Shown here: positions 1-8,654 of the stretch, piece after piece
Layout: each line of letters opens with the position of its first letter
How positions within the stretch are numbered: position 1 is the first letter of the stretch
Source: Myxococcales bacterium
Lineage (GTDB): Bacteria > Myxococcota > Myxococcia > Myxococcales > Myxococcaceae
DNA: 33,576 nucleotides
Assembly: GCA_030681895.1 (NCBI GenBank)
Contig: JAUXRI010000299.1
Coordinates: forward strand, 1-33,576
Direction of reading: 5' to 3'
Made by a program: the position numbers and the translations under genes
The notes under the pieces: model-generated
What the model saw: the letters and a program-made list of their open reading frames with translations, nothing else
What the model was told of the DNA's origin: nothing
Databases searched by the model: none

Positions 1-1237
1 TCAGCTCGAGGCCACGAGGCGTCAGCCGCAACCAGCCGTCCGCCCACGTCGCGAGCCCTTCCTCCACCAGCGACATCAGCCACGGGAGCGCCTTCGACCA
101 CGCGACGCCGAACCGCTGCGAGAACGCCGCGTCCGAGACGCCGTCGCCGAACAGCGTCAGCACCACCCAGCGGCGCTGCTGCTCCTCGACGTTCAACACG
201 AACCCGGAGTGCGCCCAGGAAAAAGAAGCGGCCGGCCGCGCGAGATAGTCGTCGATGATGCTCCGCACGGCGCGCGGCTCGACGGCCCAGTCGTGCGCAA
301 AGTGAACCGCCTTCGTGTACGAGCGCGCGCCGACGCCCAGCCCGACCATGCCGTCGTCCTCTACGTGGTACTCGGGCAGCTGCACCTCGGCGACGTCGCG
401 GCGCTGAAAGACCCGCATCGAGCGCTGGTGGTAGCCGTGGCCGTTCAACCAGTCGCGCCCTGCCCGGTACAGACTCAGGCGATGGTCGTCCCACGAGGCG
501 GCGCGCTTGCCGAGGAACGTGAGCGGACGAACGTAGAGCGGGTAGAGGTAGAGCTCTTCGGGGCGCCAGCGCAGCGCGGTCTCGAGGCTGCCGATGAACG
601 ACGCCTCGGTCTGCCCTTCCATGCCGTAGATGAGATCGATGTTGAGGTGCGCTTTCGACTTCGCGCGAATGAGGTCGAGCGTGCGCATCACCTCGACGTT
701 CGACTGCGGGCGCTTCACCGCGGCGACCTCGGCCTCGACGAAGCTCTGCACACCCAGGGAGAGCCGTGTCGCGTCGCCCAGCACCTCGAGCTTCTCGGCC
801 GTCACCGTCGATGGAGAGAGTTCGACCGAGAGCGGGGCCGCCTTCAGCCCCATCGTCTCGCGCATCATGACGACGACGCGCTCGAGCTGCCTGGCCGTCA
901 GGTACGTGGGCGTGCCACCGCCGATCGCCGCGCGCGTATACGTGGAGCCACCGATGGCGCTCGCCGTTTCACGCGCTTCCACTTCGAGCTGCGTGAGGAG
1001 CCGCTCCACGACCGTCTCCACGGGGTTTACCGTCGTGAAGAGGTTGCAGAAGCCGCAGCGCATCTCGCAGAAGGGGATGTGCACGTAGAGGAACCGCGCG
1101 CCGCTCTGTTCGGGCGCCCACACCTCGTGCAGCGGCTTCGGGGTCTCGAACGCGCGGTACGCCGTCTTGTGCGGGTAGCCGTAGACGTACTGTTGGTACG
1201 CCGAGCCGTTCAGGAAGTGGTGCAGGCGCGACGTCAC
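1..1237 (-). CDS. STM4012-family radical SAM protein (HemN/HemW-like), C-terminus off the left edge
   Basis: The 412 visible residues form a radical SAM enzyme of the coproporphyrinogen-oxidase-like group. Residues 51-64 read YVHIPFCEMRCGFC, giving the CX3CX2C 4Fe-4S cluster motif at Cys57, Cys61 and Cys64. The SAM-binding glycine run AIGGGTPTYL, the motif NIDLIYGMEGQT and the phrase ELYLYPLYVRPLT follow. The N-terminal NGSAYQQYVYGYPHKTAYR together with that last phrase is what I recall of the STM4012 family, whose substrate is not established. The GTG start at 1237 has GAAGG 4 nt upstream and an in-frame TGA just before it, so it is well fixed. The frame is still open at base 1, so only a few C-terminal residues are probably missing. 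The gene lies 45 bp downstream of a lipoprotein gene on the same strand. Partner genes of STM4011/STM4013 type, if present, would lie off the left edge. Confidence 0.9.
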   Translation of the reverse strand, partial: MTSRLHHFLNGSAYQQYVYGYPHKTAYRAFETPKPLHEVWAPEQSGARFLYVHIPFCEMRCGFCNLFTTVNPVETVVERLLTQLEVEARETASAIGGSTYTRAAIGGGTPTYLTARQLERVVVMMRETMGLKAAPLSVELSPSTVTAEKLEVLGDATRLSLGVQSFVEAEVAAVKRPQSNVEVMRTLDLIRAKSKAHLNIDLIYGMEGQTEASFIGSLETALRWRPEELYLYPLYVRPLTFLGKRAASWDDHRLSLYRAGRDWLNGHGYHQRSMRVFQRRDVAEVQLPEYHVEDDGMVGLGVGARSYTKAVHFAHDWAVEPRAVRSIIDDYLARPAASFSWAHSGFVLNVEEQQRRWVVLTLFGDGVSDAAFSQRFGVAWSKALPWLMSLVEEGLATWADGWLRLTPRGLEL

Positions 1238-1282
1238 GGGACCTTCAACTCAAGCACGGGTGCCGCCTGGTCCGCGCCCGAT

Positions 1283-2017
1283 TCAGTGCTGCACGGAGAA
1301 GGGCACGATGATGGTGCCGAGCACCTCGTTGGTGGTCGCGTCCCTGAGCGCCACCGAGACCCTCACCGCGCTCTCCCGGTTGACGTTCTGGAAGTACACG
1401 AAGCCGCTCACCTGACCGTCGTCGTCGAGCGCGCCTTCGGGCAACGCGAGCTGAAGCATGTCTTGCGTGGGCAGCGGGCGGGGCCAGGTCGACTGGTAGC
1501 GCGAGTGGTAGCCGGCGTTCCACGACCAGGCCGACCAGAGCGGCAGGCCCACGTAGAAGGGCGAGTAGTACGGCGCCACCCAGTACCGGCGCACGTGCAC
1601 GCGTGGCGTGAACGGCGGAGGTCGCGGCCCACGCTGCACCGGAACCGCCGGGTGGTAGTCGGCGAGGACGAAGGACGAAGGCTCGACCGCTCGCTCACTG
1701 CGGCCCGACATCGCGAATGGCGGGAGCGCGGCGTAGTGCGTGCCGCTGGCGCCGAGCACCTCGAAGTCTTCGTAGGCCAGGCGCAGGGTGTGGCCGCTCT
1801 TGTTCACGAGGGTGATGGACAGCGGCGTGACGTACTCGGCCAGCTGGCTCGGGTCTCCGCGCCACGACGCGTCGGCCCAGAGCTGCACTCCCACGGCCTC
1901 GGCGTACGCGAGCTGCCGGGTGCCCGACTCGACCGACGACCCAGTCGGAATGAGCGAGGGTACGACGACGCAGCCCGACAGCATCAGCAGCAATGACCAT
2001 GCGTTGCGGATCGACAT
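1283..2017 (-). CDS. Predicted lipoprotein of unknown function
   Basis: This is a 244-residue protein that I do not recognise. The start at 2017 is chosen because AGGAGG lies 6 nt upstream and because it gives a clean lipoprotein signal peptide: MSIRNAW, a hydrophobic stretch, then the lipobox LSGC. Longer in-frame readings back to 2419 would bury that signal. The mature part looks beta-rich. A first segment (about residues 35-100) contains ITLVNKSGHTLRL, as in proteins that supply extra beta strands. A Pro/Tyr/Trp-rich middle carries WVAPYYSPFYVGLP. A final segment, GFVYFQNVNRESAVRV onward, again looks like a beta sandwich. It is probably anchored in the inner leaflet of the outer membrane. 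It is divergent from the polyphosphate kinase gene and may be co-transcribed with the radical SAM gene 45 bp downstream. Confidence 0.8.
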   Translation of the reverse strand: MSIRNAWSLLLMLSGCVVVPSLIPTGSSVESGTRQLAYAEAVGVQLWADASWRGDPSQLAEYVTPLSITLVNKSGHTLRLAYEDFEVLGASGTHYAALPPFAMSGRSERAVEPSSFVLADYHPAVPVQRGPRPPPFTPRVHVRRYWVAPYYSPFYVGLPLWSAWSWNAGYHSRYQSTWPRPLPTQDMLQLALPEGALDDDGQVSGFVYFQNVNRESAVRVSVALRDATTNEVLGTIIVPFSVQH

Positions 2018-2201
2018 GACGCCTCCTGCGCCAGGGGAATGAATGAACCGTGCCAGCACGTGCTCTCGCGCCGAGCCCTCCACGCGCCGCGAAGTCAGCG
2101 CGGCAAGGATGCGAAGCTGCAGAAAGTGCGAAGGCGCTGGCGCTCCGCCGTCGCCTCGATCACGCGTGACGCATGGCACCAGGTTTGCTCGGCTGACCGG
2201 C

Positions 2202-3278
2202 ATGGCGAAGAGGCGAAGTGGACCGCGCAAGGTGAGCGCCGGTGACGTGCCCCCGGTGTTGACCGACGCAGGCGTCGAGGCCTTCACGGTCGATGAGGGG
2301 AGCGCAGCGGCCGATGAATCGAAGGCCGCGGCGATTCGAGACATCCTCGAGGGCTCGAGCCCGGAAGATGCCGTGCGCATCTTGAAGGACGTCGTCACGC
2401 AGCAGGAGGGGCTCGACAAGCTGGCGCGCCGGGCGGCCGACCAGGAGCTCGCCGACCATTGGCAACAGGGCGGCTACCCGTACAAGAACCTGCTCTCTCG
2501 CAAGACGTACGAGCGGCAGAAGTACCGGCTGCAGGTCGAGCTGCTCAAGCTCCAGGCGTGGGTGAAAGAGACGCGGCAGCGCGTGCTGGTGCTCTTCGAG
2601 GGGCGCGACGCCGCGGGCAAGGGCGGCACCATCAAGCGCTACATGGAGCACCTCAACCCTCGCGGCGCGCGCGTGGTGGCGCTCGAGAAGCCGACCGAAG
2701 AGGAGCGCGGCCAATGGTACTTTCAGCGCTACGTCGAGCACCTGCCGACGGCGGGTGAGATCGTGCTGTTCGATCGCAGTTGGTACAACCGCGCCGGCGT
2801 CGAGCGCGTGATGGGCTTCTGCAGCGACGGCGAGTACCAGGAGTTCATGCGCCAGGCTCCGGAGTTCGAGCGCATGCTGGTGCGGCAGGGCATTCACGTC
2901 TTCAAGTTCTGGTTCTCGGTGAGCCGGCGGGAGCAGCAGCGGCGGTTCCGTGAGCGCGAGGTGCACCCGCTGAAGCAGTGGAAGCTCTCACCCATCGACA
3001 AGGCGTCGCTCGACAAGTGGGACGAGTACACGCGCGCGAAGGAGGCGATGTTCTTTCACACCGATACCAGCGACTCGCCGTGGATCGTGATCAAGAGCGA
3101 CTGCAAGAAGAGGGCACGGCTCAGCGCCATGCGGTACCTGCTGCACCGGCTGGATTACGAGAGGAAGGACCGGGAGTTGATTGGTCCGGTCGACCCGCTG
3201 ATCGTTGGGCGGGCGGCGGTGATCTTCGAGCGCGGGGAGCACACGCCGACGCTCGAGGCGCCCGGCGTGAAGCGGTAG
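2202..3278 (+). CDS. ppk2: Polyphosphate kinase 2 (PPK2 family)
   Basis: This is a cytoplasmic nucleotide kinase using inorganic polyphosphate as phosphate donor or product (family knowledge). The 358 residues carry the PPK2 Walker A loop GRDAAGKGGTIKR (about 134-146), the Walker B motif FDRSWYNRAGVERVMGFC (about 190-207) and a basic lid helix SRREQQRRFRERE (about 241-253). It is a single-domain enzyme. The first 90 residues are a less conserved extension with an acidic patch. The frame is open back to an ATG at 2043, but those 53 extra residues are Arg/Ser-rich and look like non-coding sequence. I therefore start at MAKRRSGPRK (2202), although no strong ribosome-binding site precedes it. Whether it phosphorylates nucleoside mono- or diphosphates cannot be decided here. 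It stands alone, convergent with the gene ending at 3307. Confidence 0.95.
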   Translation: MAKRRSGPRKVSAGDVPPVLTDAGVEAFTVDEGSAAADESKAAAIRDILEGSSPEDAVRILKDVVTQQEGLDKLARRAADQELADHWQQGGYPYKNLLSRKTYERQKYRLQVELLKLQAWVKETRQRVLVLFEGRDAAGKGGTIKRYMEHLNPRGARVVALEKPTEEERGQWYFQRYVEHLPTAGEIVLFDRSWYNRAGVERVMGFCSDGEYQEFMRQAPEFERMLVRQGIHVFKFWFSVSRREQQRRFREREVHPLKQWKLSPIDKASLDKWDEYTRAKEAMFFHTDTSDSPWIVIKSDCKKRARLSAMRYLLHRLDYERKDRELIGPVDPLIVGRAAVIFERGEHTPTLEAPGVKR

Positions 3279-3306
3279 GTGCCCGGTCGGTTGGCCGGTC
3301 GGCGGC

Positions 3307-4976
3307 CTACTTCACGAAGACGATGGGTGATTCGCGTGATCCGACACTGATAGGGAGTTTGAGCTTCCACGGACGCCGGGACTCCGAGGGTTGCGTCGAG
3401 ATTGCAGACACCTGGAAGCCATATCTTTCGCCGGAAACGAGAAGGTCTCTCGGTATCTGAACTCGCATGCCTGTTGTGTAAAGGAGCGCAATGACCGATC
3501 TGACGAAGGAGTTGCCCGACCTCGTCAGCCGCCGGACGATCACCTGATAGTAGGTCGTGTTTCCCGTCGCCGGCGCACTCCACGACACGGTTGGACTCGC
3601 CGAGACGACGCCGGGGACCGAGAGACCATCGACGAGAATTGCCTGGGGCATTCCCACCAGCGGCGGTGTGACTACCCCGCCATCGAGATGCAAGTAATCG
3701 ATTGTATAGGCTGATTGGTCTTGCGCCGCCTGCAAGAGGAAGCCGGCGTCGCTTGCTTCCAGACCACCGTCGGCAGTGGGCACCAGCGAAGCAGAAGGCA
3801 GAGTACACCGGAATTCGGCGCTCACAGGGCTGCCGCTCGGGTGTGGAACATTGAACTGGTAGGAGTCGAAGACGTTCTCGAAATCGATGTAAAAGACCTG
3901 CGCCGCAATGAGGGGGCGCAAATCTCCGGCGAGTTCCTCGATCGTGATGCCGGAGGAGAACCCTGCCCCCCCAATCAGCGATGCGATCGTTCCAGCGTCG
4001 AGGACTGCCTTTGCATTTCCGACATTGGCGACCGGCAGGAGAATGGCCGACACATATGGTCCAGGCAGCGTGACACCTCCAACCGCCGCCGACCCTACGA
4101 TTTCAGAAGAAACGGCGCCGCCGTCTCGGAACACAACCTGGAACTGAGAGATTCTCGCGTCGTCAGTCGTGCGAATGGCTGTGCCGCTCACTGCCGACGC
4201 AGTGTACGGTCCGTACACACCAACCGAGCCGAGAGGTGATTCGGGGTAGAGAATGAAGCGGCTCCCAGCGCTCCTCGAAGAGATTTGTAGGGAGGTTTCG
4301 CGGGGTCCCCCCCAAGGCTGTGTCATCAGGTCGAGGCGGAAGTACTCCGCTCGAGTGACAGGAATACCGGGACGCCCCAGGTAGGTCGCCAAGCTGATGT
4401 CTTGCGAGTCATCCAACACGTCAAAGTACGCCTTGAACGTGTCCTGCGGAATTGACTCAATCACCCATGGACCAGCAGGCGCATTCTCAGCAACGAATAC
4501 GCCACCGCCATCGCTGACCATCGGAAGTCTGAGAAGACCACCGTCCGACAAGAAGAAGAGAGCACTGACGAGTTCGCCCATTCTGGGGTGCTCCACGATT
4601 CCGCCGTCCGGCTGAACGTAGAGCGCGAAGTCGACCACGGTGAGCACTCGGCCCGCATCCGGCAAATTGCCAGCATCCGCTCCGGCATCAATCCCAAAGC
4701 CGCCGTCGTGACCAGCGTCAGCGCCCACGACACCTCCCCCTCCGGCGCTTCCTCCGCTCGCAGGCCCACCTCCAGTCGCAGTGCCGCCGGCTACTCCATC
4801 GGTTCTGCAGCGCCCCTCGACGCAGGTCGTCCCGTTCGACATGGCGGCAGGCTGGCGCTACAACGGTCACCGATGACCTCAGGGCACGACGACACAAAGA
4901 GGAGCGAAAGAACCGCCAGCAGCAGATTTCGAAAGTAACTCACCAGTGTGCTCCATCTGTTAGCGGTACGTTTCAT
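3307..4976 (-). pseudogene. Secreted lipoprotein with fibronectin III-like C-terminus, split by an apparent one-base frameshift
   Basis: Two overlapping frames fit one ancestral gene. From ATG 4976 comes a lipoprotein signal (hydrophobic NLLLAVLSLLFVSSC with lipobox VSSC) followed by PEVIGDRCSASLPPC, which then runs into a stop at 4791. From 4842, in the next frame, comes SNGTTCVEGRC followed by a Gly/Ala linker, DAG repeats and about 440 residues of mature protein to 3307. Restoring one base near 4841-4843 gives SLPPCSNGTTCVEGRC, the usual Cys-rich start of such lipoproteins. The mature frame has its own stop (TAG) just five codons before 4842, so it cannot begin further upstream. The C-terminus (about the last 100 residues, with PTVSWSAPATGNTTYYQVIV) looks like a fibronectin type III fold. 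By eye the GC content is lower than in the neighbours. Function is unknown. A sequencing error is the main alternative to real decay. Confidence 0.7.
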
Positions 4977-5095
4977 GAGCAGATCGGGTCGCAGCAAGGC
5001 TCACAGAGGCGTCAATGCAGTCCTGGGCCGATGGACATCTCACGCAATCGCGCCACCCACTCTGGACCGGCGCGCACGGTCAAGCCGTCGGCTCA

Positions 5096-8000
5096 TCAGC
5101 AGAACGTGCACTCGCAGATAGCGTCGACGCAGGTCTGTGACACGCTACAGGTCCGACAGTCGGCCCCGCCCGCGCCGCAGCGCTGTCTTTCGTCTCCCGG
5201 ATAGCAGACGCCGGTCCTGATGCAGCCAGTACAGCAACTCCCCGTAACGCACTTCCCGCCCGGACAGAGGGTGCCATTGATGGATACGAGGTCGTCGTCG
5301 CACACGGGCGCGCCCGTCCCGCACGAGATGGCGCCGGTCTGGCACGGGTAGCCGGGGTTCGTCGTGCACGCCGAGCCGGCCACGCAGGCAACGCAATTCC
5401 CAGCGGCGTTACAGACGCCACCGGGACACGCCGTGCCAACCGTCACGCTCCCCGTCTCGCCGCACACGGGAGCGCCGGTGCCACAGCCGATGGCGCCAGT
5501 GCGGCACGGGTTCGTCGGCGTGCACGCGGTGCCTGCGGAGCACGGGTTACACGCGCCCGCATTACAGACACCACCCGGGCAGACGGTGCCGTCCATCTTC
5601 GCGCTGCCGTCGTCGCACACCGACAGGCCAGAGCCGCACTCGACGGTCCCGTTTCGGCAGGCCGGGGTCGGGTTGCCGGTACACGACGCCCCCTGGCTGC
5701 ACGGGTTGCACATGCCGCCATTACAGACACCGCCGGTGCAGGTGGTGCCGTTCGGCTTCGTCGTGCCGTCGAGGCACACCGAACTCCCCGTGGAACAGTC
5801 GACAGTGCCGTTGCGGCACGCCGCGCCTGGATTGGTCGTGCACGCGCTGCCCTGGCTGCAGGCGCTGCAGTTGCCCATGTTACAGACGCCGCCGAGGCAG
5901 GTGGTGCCGTTGGGTTTCGCGGTGCCGTCACCACAGACAGGCACGCCGGTGGTGCAGCCAGTGCTGCCGGTGCGACACGGATTGGGGTTGGTCGTGCACG
6001 CGCCGCCCGAGTTGCATGGGTTGCAGGAGCCCATGTTGCAGACGCCGCCGGAGCAGGTCGTGCCGTTCGCCTTGCTGCTCCCGTCGTTGCAGACGGCGAC
6101 ACCCGTGCTGCAGCTGGTGATGCCGTTGCGGCACGCGGAGTTCGTGTTGGTGGTGCACGCCGCGCCGTCATTGCAGGCGTTGCACATGCCCATGTTGCAG
6201 ACCCCGCCCATGCAGACGGCGCCGTTCGTCTTGTTGCTGCCGTCGACACAGACGGGCGCGCCGGAGCTGCACTCCGTGGTGCCATTGCGACACGCCGCGC
6301 CGGGGTTGGTGGAACACGCGGCCCCCTGCGTACACGCCACGCACTGGTCGAGCGCGTTGCACACCTGGTTGGTGCCACACGAGGCCCCGGTGCCCTTGCG
6401 GCTGGCGTTGGTGCAGACCGGACTCCCCGACGTGCACGAGATGGAGCCGTTGAAGCACGGGTTCGAGGCCGTGCACCCGGCGCCCGCCGCGCAGTTCACG
6501 CACATACCGCTCGCGTCACACACCTGGCCCGAACCGCACGTGGTGCCGGGCGCCTTGTTGCCGCTGTCGATGCAGCGCAGCGCGCCCGTGCTGCAGTCGG
6601 TGACGCCGTTCTTGCACGCGCCCGGGTTGGTGCCGCAGGTCGCTCCCGCGCCGCAGGCGATGCACGCGCCCGAGCCGTTGCACACTCGCCCCGCGCCACA
6701 GTTGGTGCCCGCGGTGACGTTGCCGTTGTCGACGCAGACGGAGCTGCCGCTGCTGCAATCCGTACGGCCCGCGACGCACGGAGCCCCCGGGTTGGTGGTG
6801 CACGTCTGGTTGGCGACGCACATGCCGCAGTTGCCGTTCGAGTCGCACACCTGGCCAGAGCCGCAGGCCGTGCCCGCCGCCTTGTTGCTGCCGTTGACGC
6901 AGGTGGTGGCGCCCGTCGCGCACGAGGTGAGCCCATTGCGGCACGCCGGAGTCGGGTTGGTGGTGCAGGCGATGGCGGCGGTGCAGCTGACGCAGTTGCC
7001 GTTGACGCTGCAGACCTGGTTGGTGCCGCACGTCGTGCCGGGCGGACGGTTGCCAGAGTCGATGCACGTCTGAACTCCCGTCGCGCACGAGGTGATGCCG
7101 GTCTTGCACGAGGGGTTGGGGTTGGTGGTGCAGGCCGTGCCCGCGACGCACGCGGCGCATGAGCCGCTCGCATTGCACACCTGGTCGGGCCCGCACGCGG
7201 TGCCTGCGGTGACGTTGGTGGAGTCGACGCAGCGGGTGCTCCCGGTGCTGCAGTCGATGACGCCCGTCTTGCACGGCGAACCCGGATTCGAGGTGCACGC
7301 CATGCCCGCCGTACACGTGCCGCAAAAGCCGTTGGCGTCGCACACCTGCGCCATGCCGCACGTGGTGCCCGCGGCCTTCGGCGTGCCGTCGGCGCAGGTC
7401 TGAACACCCGTCGCGCAGCTGGTGACGCCGTTGCGGCAGCCGGGGTTCGGGTTCGTGGTGCAGCTGGCTCCAGCCGTACACGCCGCGCAGGTGCCCGCGG
7501 CCGTACACACCGTGTTCATGCCGCACGAGGTCCCCGCGGGTTTCAACGCGTCGTCCACGCACACCGGAGCGCCCGTCGAGCACTCCACGACGCCGCGGCG
7601 GCACGCGCTCCCGGGGTTGGTGGTGCACGAGGCGCCGGCCTGGCACGCCACACAGGTGCCTGACGCGCTGCAGACGAGATCGGTCCCGCACGCCGTGCCT
7701 GCCGCTGCGTTCGTGCCGTCGATGCAGGCCGGCGTCGCACCGCACGTCGTCACGCCACGCCGGCACGGTGCGCCGGGGTTCGACGCGCACGCTGCGTTCG
7801 TCACGCACTGCAGACAGTTGCCGCCAACGCAGACCCGGTCGACACCACACGCGAGGCCGGACGGCGCAGGAGCTCCGTCGACGCACGTCGCGCTGCCCGA
7901 CGCGCACCGCACCACGCCCGCGACGCACGGCGAGCTCGGGTTGCCGCTGCACGACGCGCCCTCGTCACAGGTGATGCACTGGCCAGTGCTGGTGCAGACG

Positions 8001-8599
8001 CGGCCGACACCACAGGCCGCTCCGGAGGGACGCTGCCTCGTCGAGTCCTCGCAGCCCGCCATCGCGCCGCACGTCGTGTCGCCCTCTTTGCACGGGTCCG
8101 TGTTGGTGGTGCACGAGGTGCCCGGGGAGCAGGTGACGCAGAGCCCGCCGCGACACACGAGGTTGTTGCCACACGCGACGCCGTTGCCCGCCGCCGGCCC
8201 ATCGATGCAGCTCGCCATGCCGCCATTGCAGATGGTCACGCCCGTACGGCACGGCGCGCCGGTGTTGCCCGTGCAGGCCTGGTTGTTCTGACAGCCCGTC
8301 GCGCCACCGCCACTGCCGCCGCTGGTTCCACCGCCTGACGAGCCAGCCGTGCCCCCGCCGGTGCTGGAGCCGCCGCCGCCTGTCGACGACGTGCCGCCAC
8401 CGGCCGACGACGTGCCGCCACCAGCCCCGGCGCTGCAGTCGGCGCGACAGACTCCGTCACCGCAACACCGCAGCCCCTCGGTACAGGCGTCTCCATCGCC
8501 ACACTTGAAGCTCGTCACTTTCGAGGTGTCGACGCACACGCACGCCTGCAGCGCGAAGAAGGCAATGAGTGACGCGAAACGAAGGACTCGGACCGCCAT
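5096..8599 (-). CDS. Giant Cys-rich lipoprotein with 19 tandem 8-cysteine modules
   Basis: This 1167-residue secreted protein belongs to no family I can name. The signal peptide MAVRVLRFASLIAFFALQAC ends in lipobox LQAC at Cys20. A short Cys-rich segment (33-55) and a Gly/Ser/Thr linker (57-101) follow. From Cys103 to about 1125 I count 19 tandem modules of 52-55 residues, each with eight cysteines in the pattern C..G..CTTNPG..CR.G...C.(S)TG...C.D......GT.C....VC...G.C. Modules 1-12 end in a CG..(Q/R)VC..(S/N)G.C type; modules 13-19 share a shorter C.GGVCN.G.CNPC ending. A final 42-residue Cys-rich cap ends in CECTFC. More than 150 cysteines imply a long, disulfide-stabilised rod on the cell surface. 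It lies 55 bp downstream of the sigma-factor gene on the same strand. The start lacks an obvious ribosome-binding site. Confidence 0.9.
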   Translation of the reverse strand: MAVRVLRFASLIAFFALQACVCVDTSKVTSFKCGDGDACTEGLRCCGDGVCRADCSAGAGGGTSSAGGGTSSTGGGGSSTGGGTAGSSGGGTSGGSGGGATGCQNNQACTGNTGAPCRTGVTICNGGMASCIDGPAAGNGVACGNNLVCRGGLCVTCSPGTSCTTNTDPCKEGDTTCGAMAGCEDSTRQRPSGAACGVGRVCTSTGQCITCDEGASCSGNPSSPCVAGVVRCASGSATCVDGAPAPSGLACGVDRVCVGGNCLQCVTNAACASNPGAPCRRGVTTCGATPACIDGTNAAAGTACGTDLVCSASGTCVACQAGASCTTNPGSACRRGVVECSTGAPVCVDDALKPAGTSCGMNTVCTAAGTCAACTAGASCTTNPNPGCRNGVTSCATGVQTCADGTPKAAGTTCGMAQVCDANGFCGTCTAGMACTSNPGSPCKTGVIDCSTGSTRCVDSTNVTAGTACGPDQVCNASGSCAACVAGTACTTNPNPSCKTGITSCATGVQTCIDSGNRPPGTTCGTNQVCSVNGNCVSCTAAIACTTNPTPACRNGLTSCATGATTCVNGSNKAAGTACGSGQVCDSNGNCGMCVANQTCTTNPGAPCVAGRTDCSSGSSVCVDNGNVTAGTNCGAGRVCNGSGACIACGAGATCGTNPGACKNGVTDCSTGALRCIDSGNKAPGTTCGSGQVCDASGMCVNCAAGAGCTASNPCFNGSISCTSGSPVCTNASRKGTGASCGTNQVCNALDQCVACTQGAACSTNPGAACRNGTTECSSGAPVCVDGSNKTNGAVCMGGVCNMGMCNACNDGAACTTNTNSACRNGITSCSTGVAVCNDGSSKANGTTCSGGVCNMGSCNPCNSGGACTTNPNPCRTGSTGCTTGVPVCGDGTAKPNGTTCLGGVCNMGNCSACSQGSACTTNPGAACRNGTVDCSTGSSVCLDGTTKPNGTTCTGGVCNGGMCNPCSQGASCTGNPTPACRNGTVECGSGLSVCDDGSAKMDGTVCPGGVCNAGACNPCSAGTACTPTNPCRTGAIGCGTGAPVCGETGSVTVGTACPGGVCNAAGNCVACVAGSACTTNPGYPCQTGAISCGTGAPVCDDDLVSINGTLCPGGKCVTGSCCTGCIRTGVCYPGDERQRCGAGGADCRTCSVSQTCVDAICECTFC
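5290..8293 (-). repeat. Coding tandem repeat array, 19 units of about 160 bp
   Basis: This is the DNA span encoding the 19 8-cysteine modules. The units have drifted in sequence but keep cysteine spacing and many identical short runs, such as gttggtggtgcac, which recurs on the plus strand at unit junctions. Because of the repeats, the antisense frames stay open for hundreds of codons, producing false Pro/His/Val-rich reading frames. Confidence 0.85.
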
Positions 8600-8654
8600 G
8601 TGGGATACCGCCGGGCTGAAGATGCCCGGAGCATGACACAGACGCGTGACGCCC

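Noticed and set aside
209..1996. Plus-strand 595-codon frame over the radical SAM and lipoprotein genes
   Set aside because: It is Arg/His/Val-rich with no motif and is antisense to two genes with clear family motifs and ribosome-binding sites.
2043..2201. N-terminal extension of the polyphosphate kinase from ATG 2043
   Set aside because: It has Arg/Ser-rich residues with no family similarity. The start at 2202 better fits the expected protein.
3275..3310. Possible bidirectional terminator between ppk2 and the convergent lipoprotein gene
   Set aside because: GTAGG/CCTAC arms exist and CCGGTCGG is repeated, but the stem needs bulges and there is no T run on either side.
5364..8291. Long plus-strand Pro/His/Val-rich repetitive frames (5364-7073 and 7422-8291)
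   Set aside because: They are the antisense image of the Cys-rich repeat array. Their periodicity comes entirely from the real gene, and they lack a signal peptide or ribosome-binding site.
5290..8293. CRISPR-like regular repeats
   Set aside because: The regular spacing of about 160 bp is coding, the units differ at many third positions, and there are no unique spacers or cas genes.
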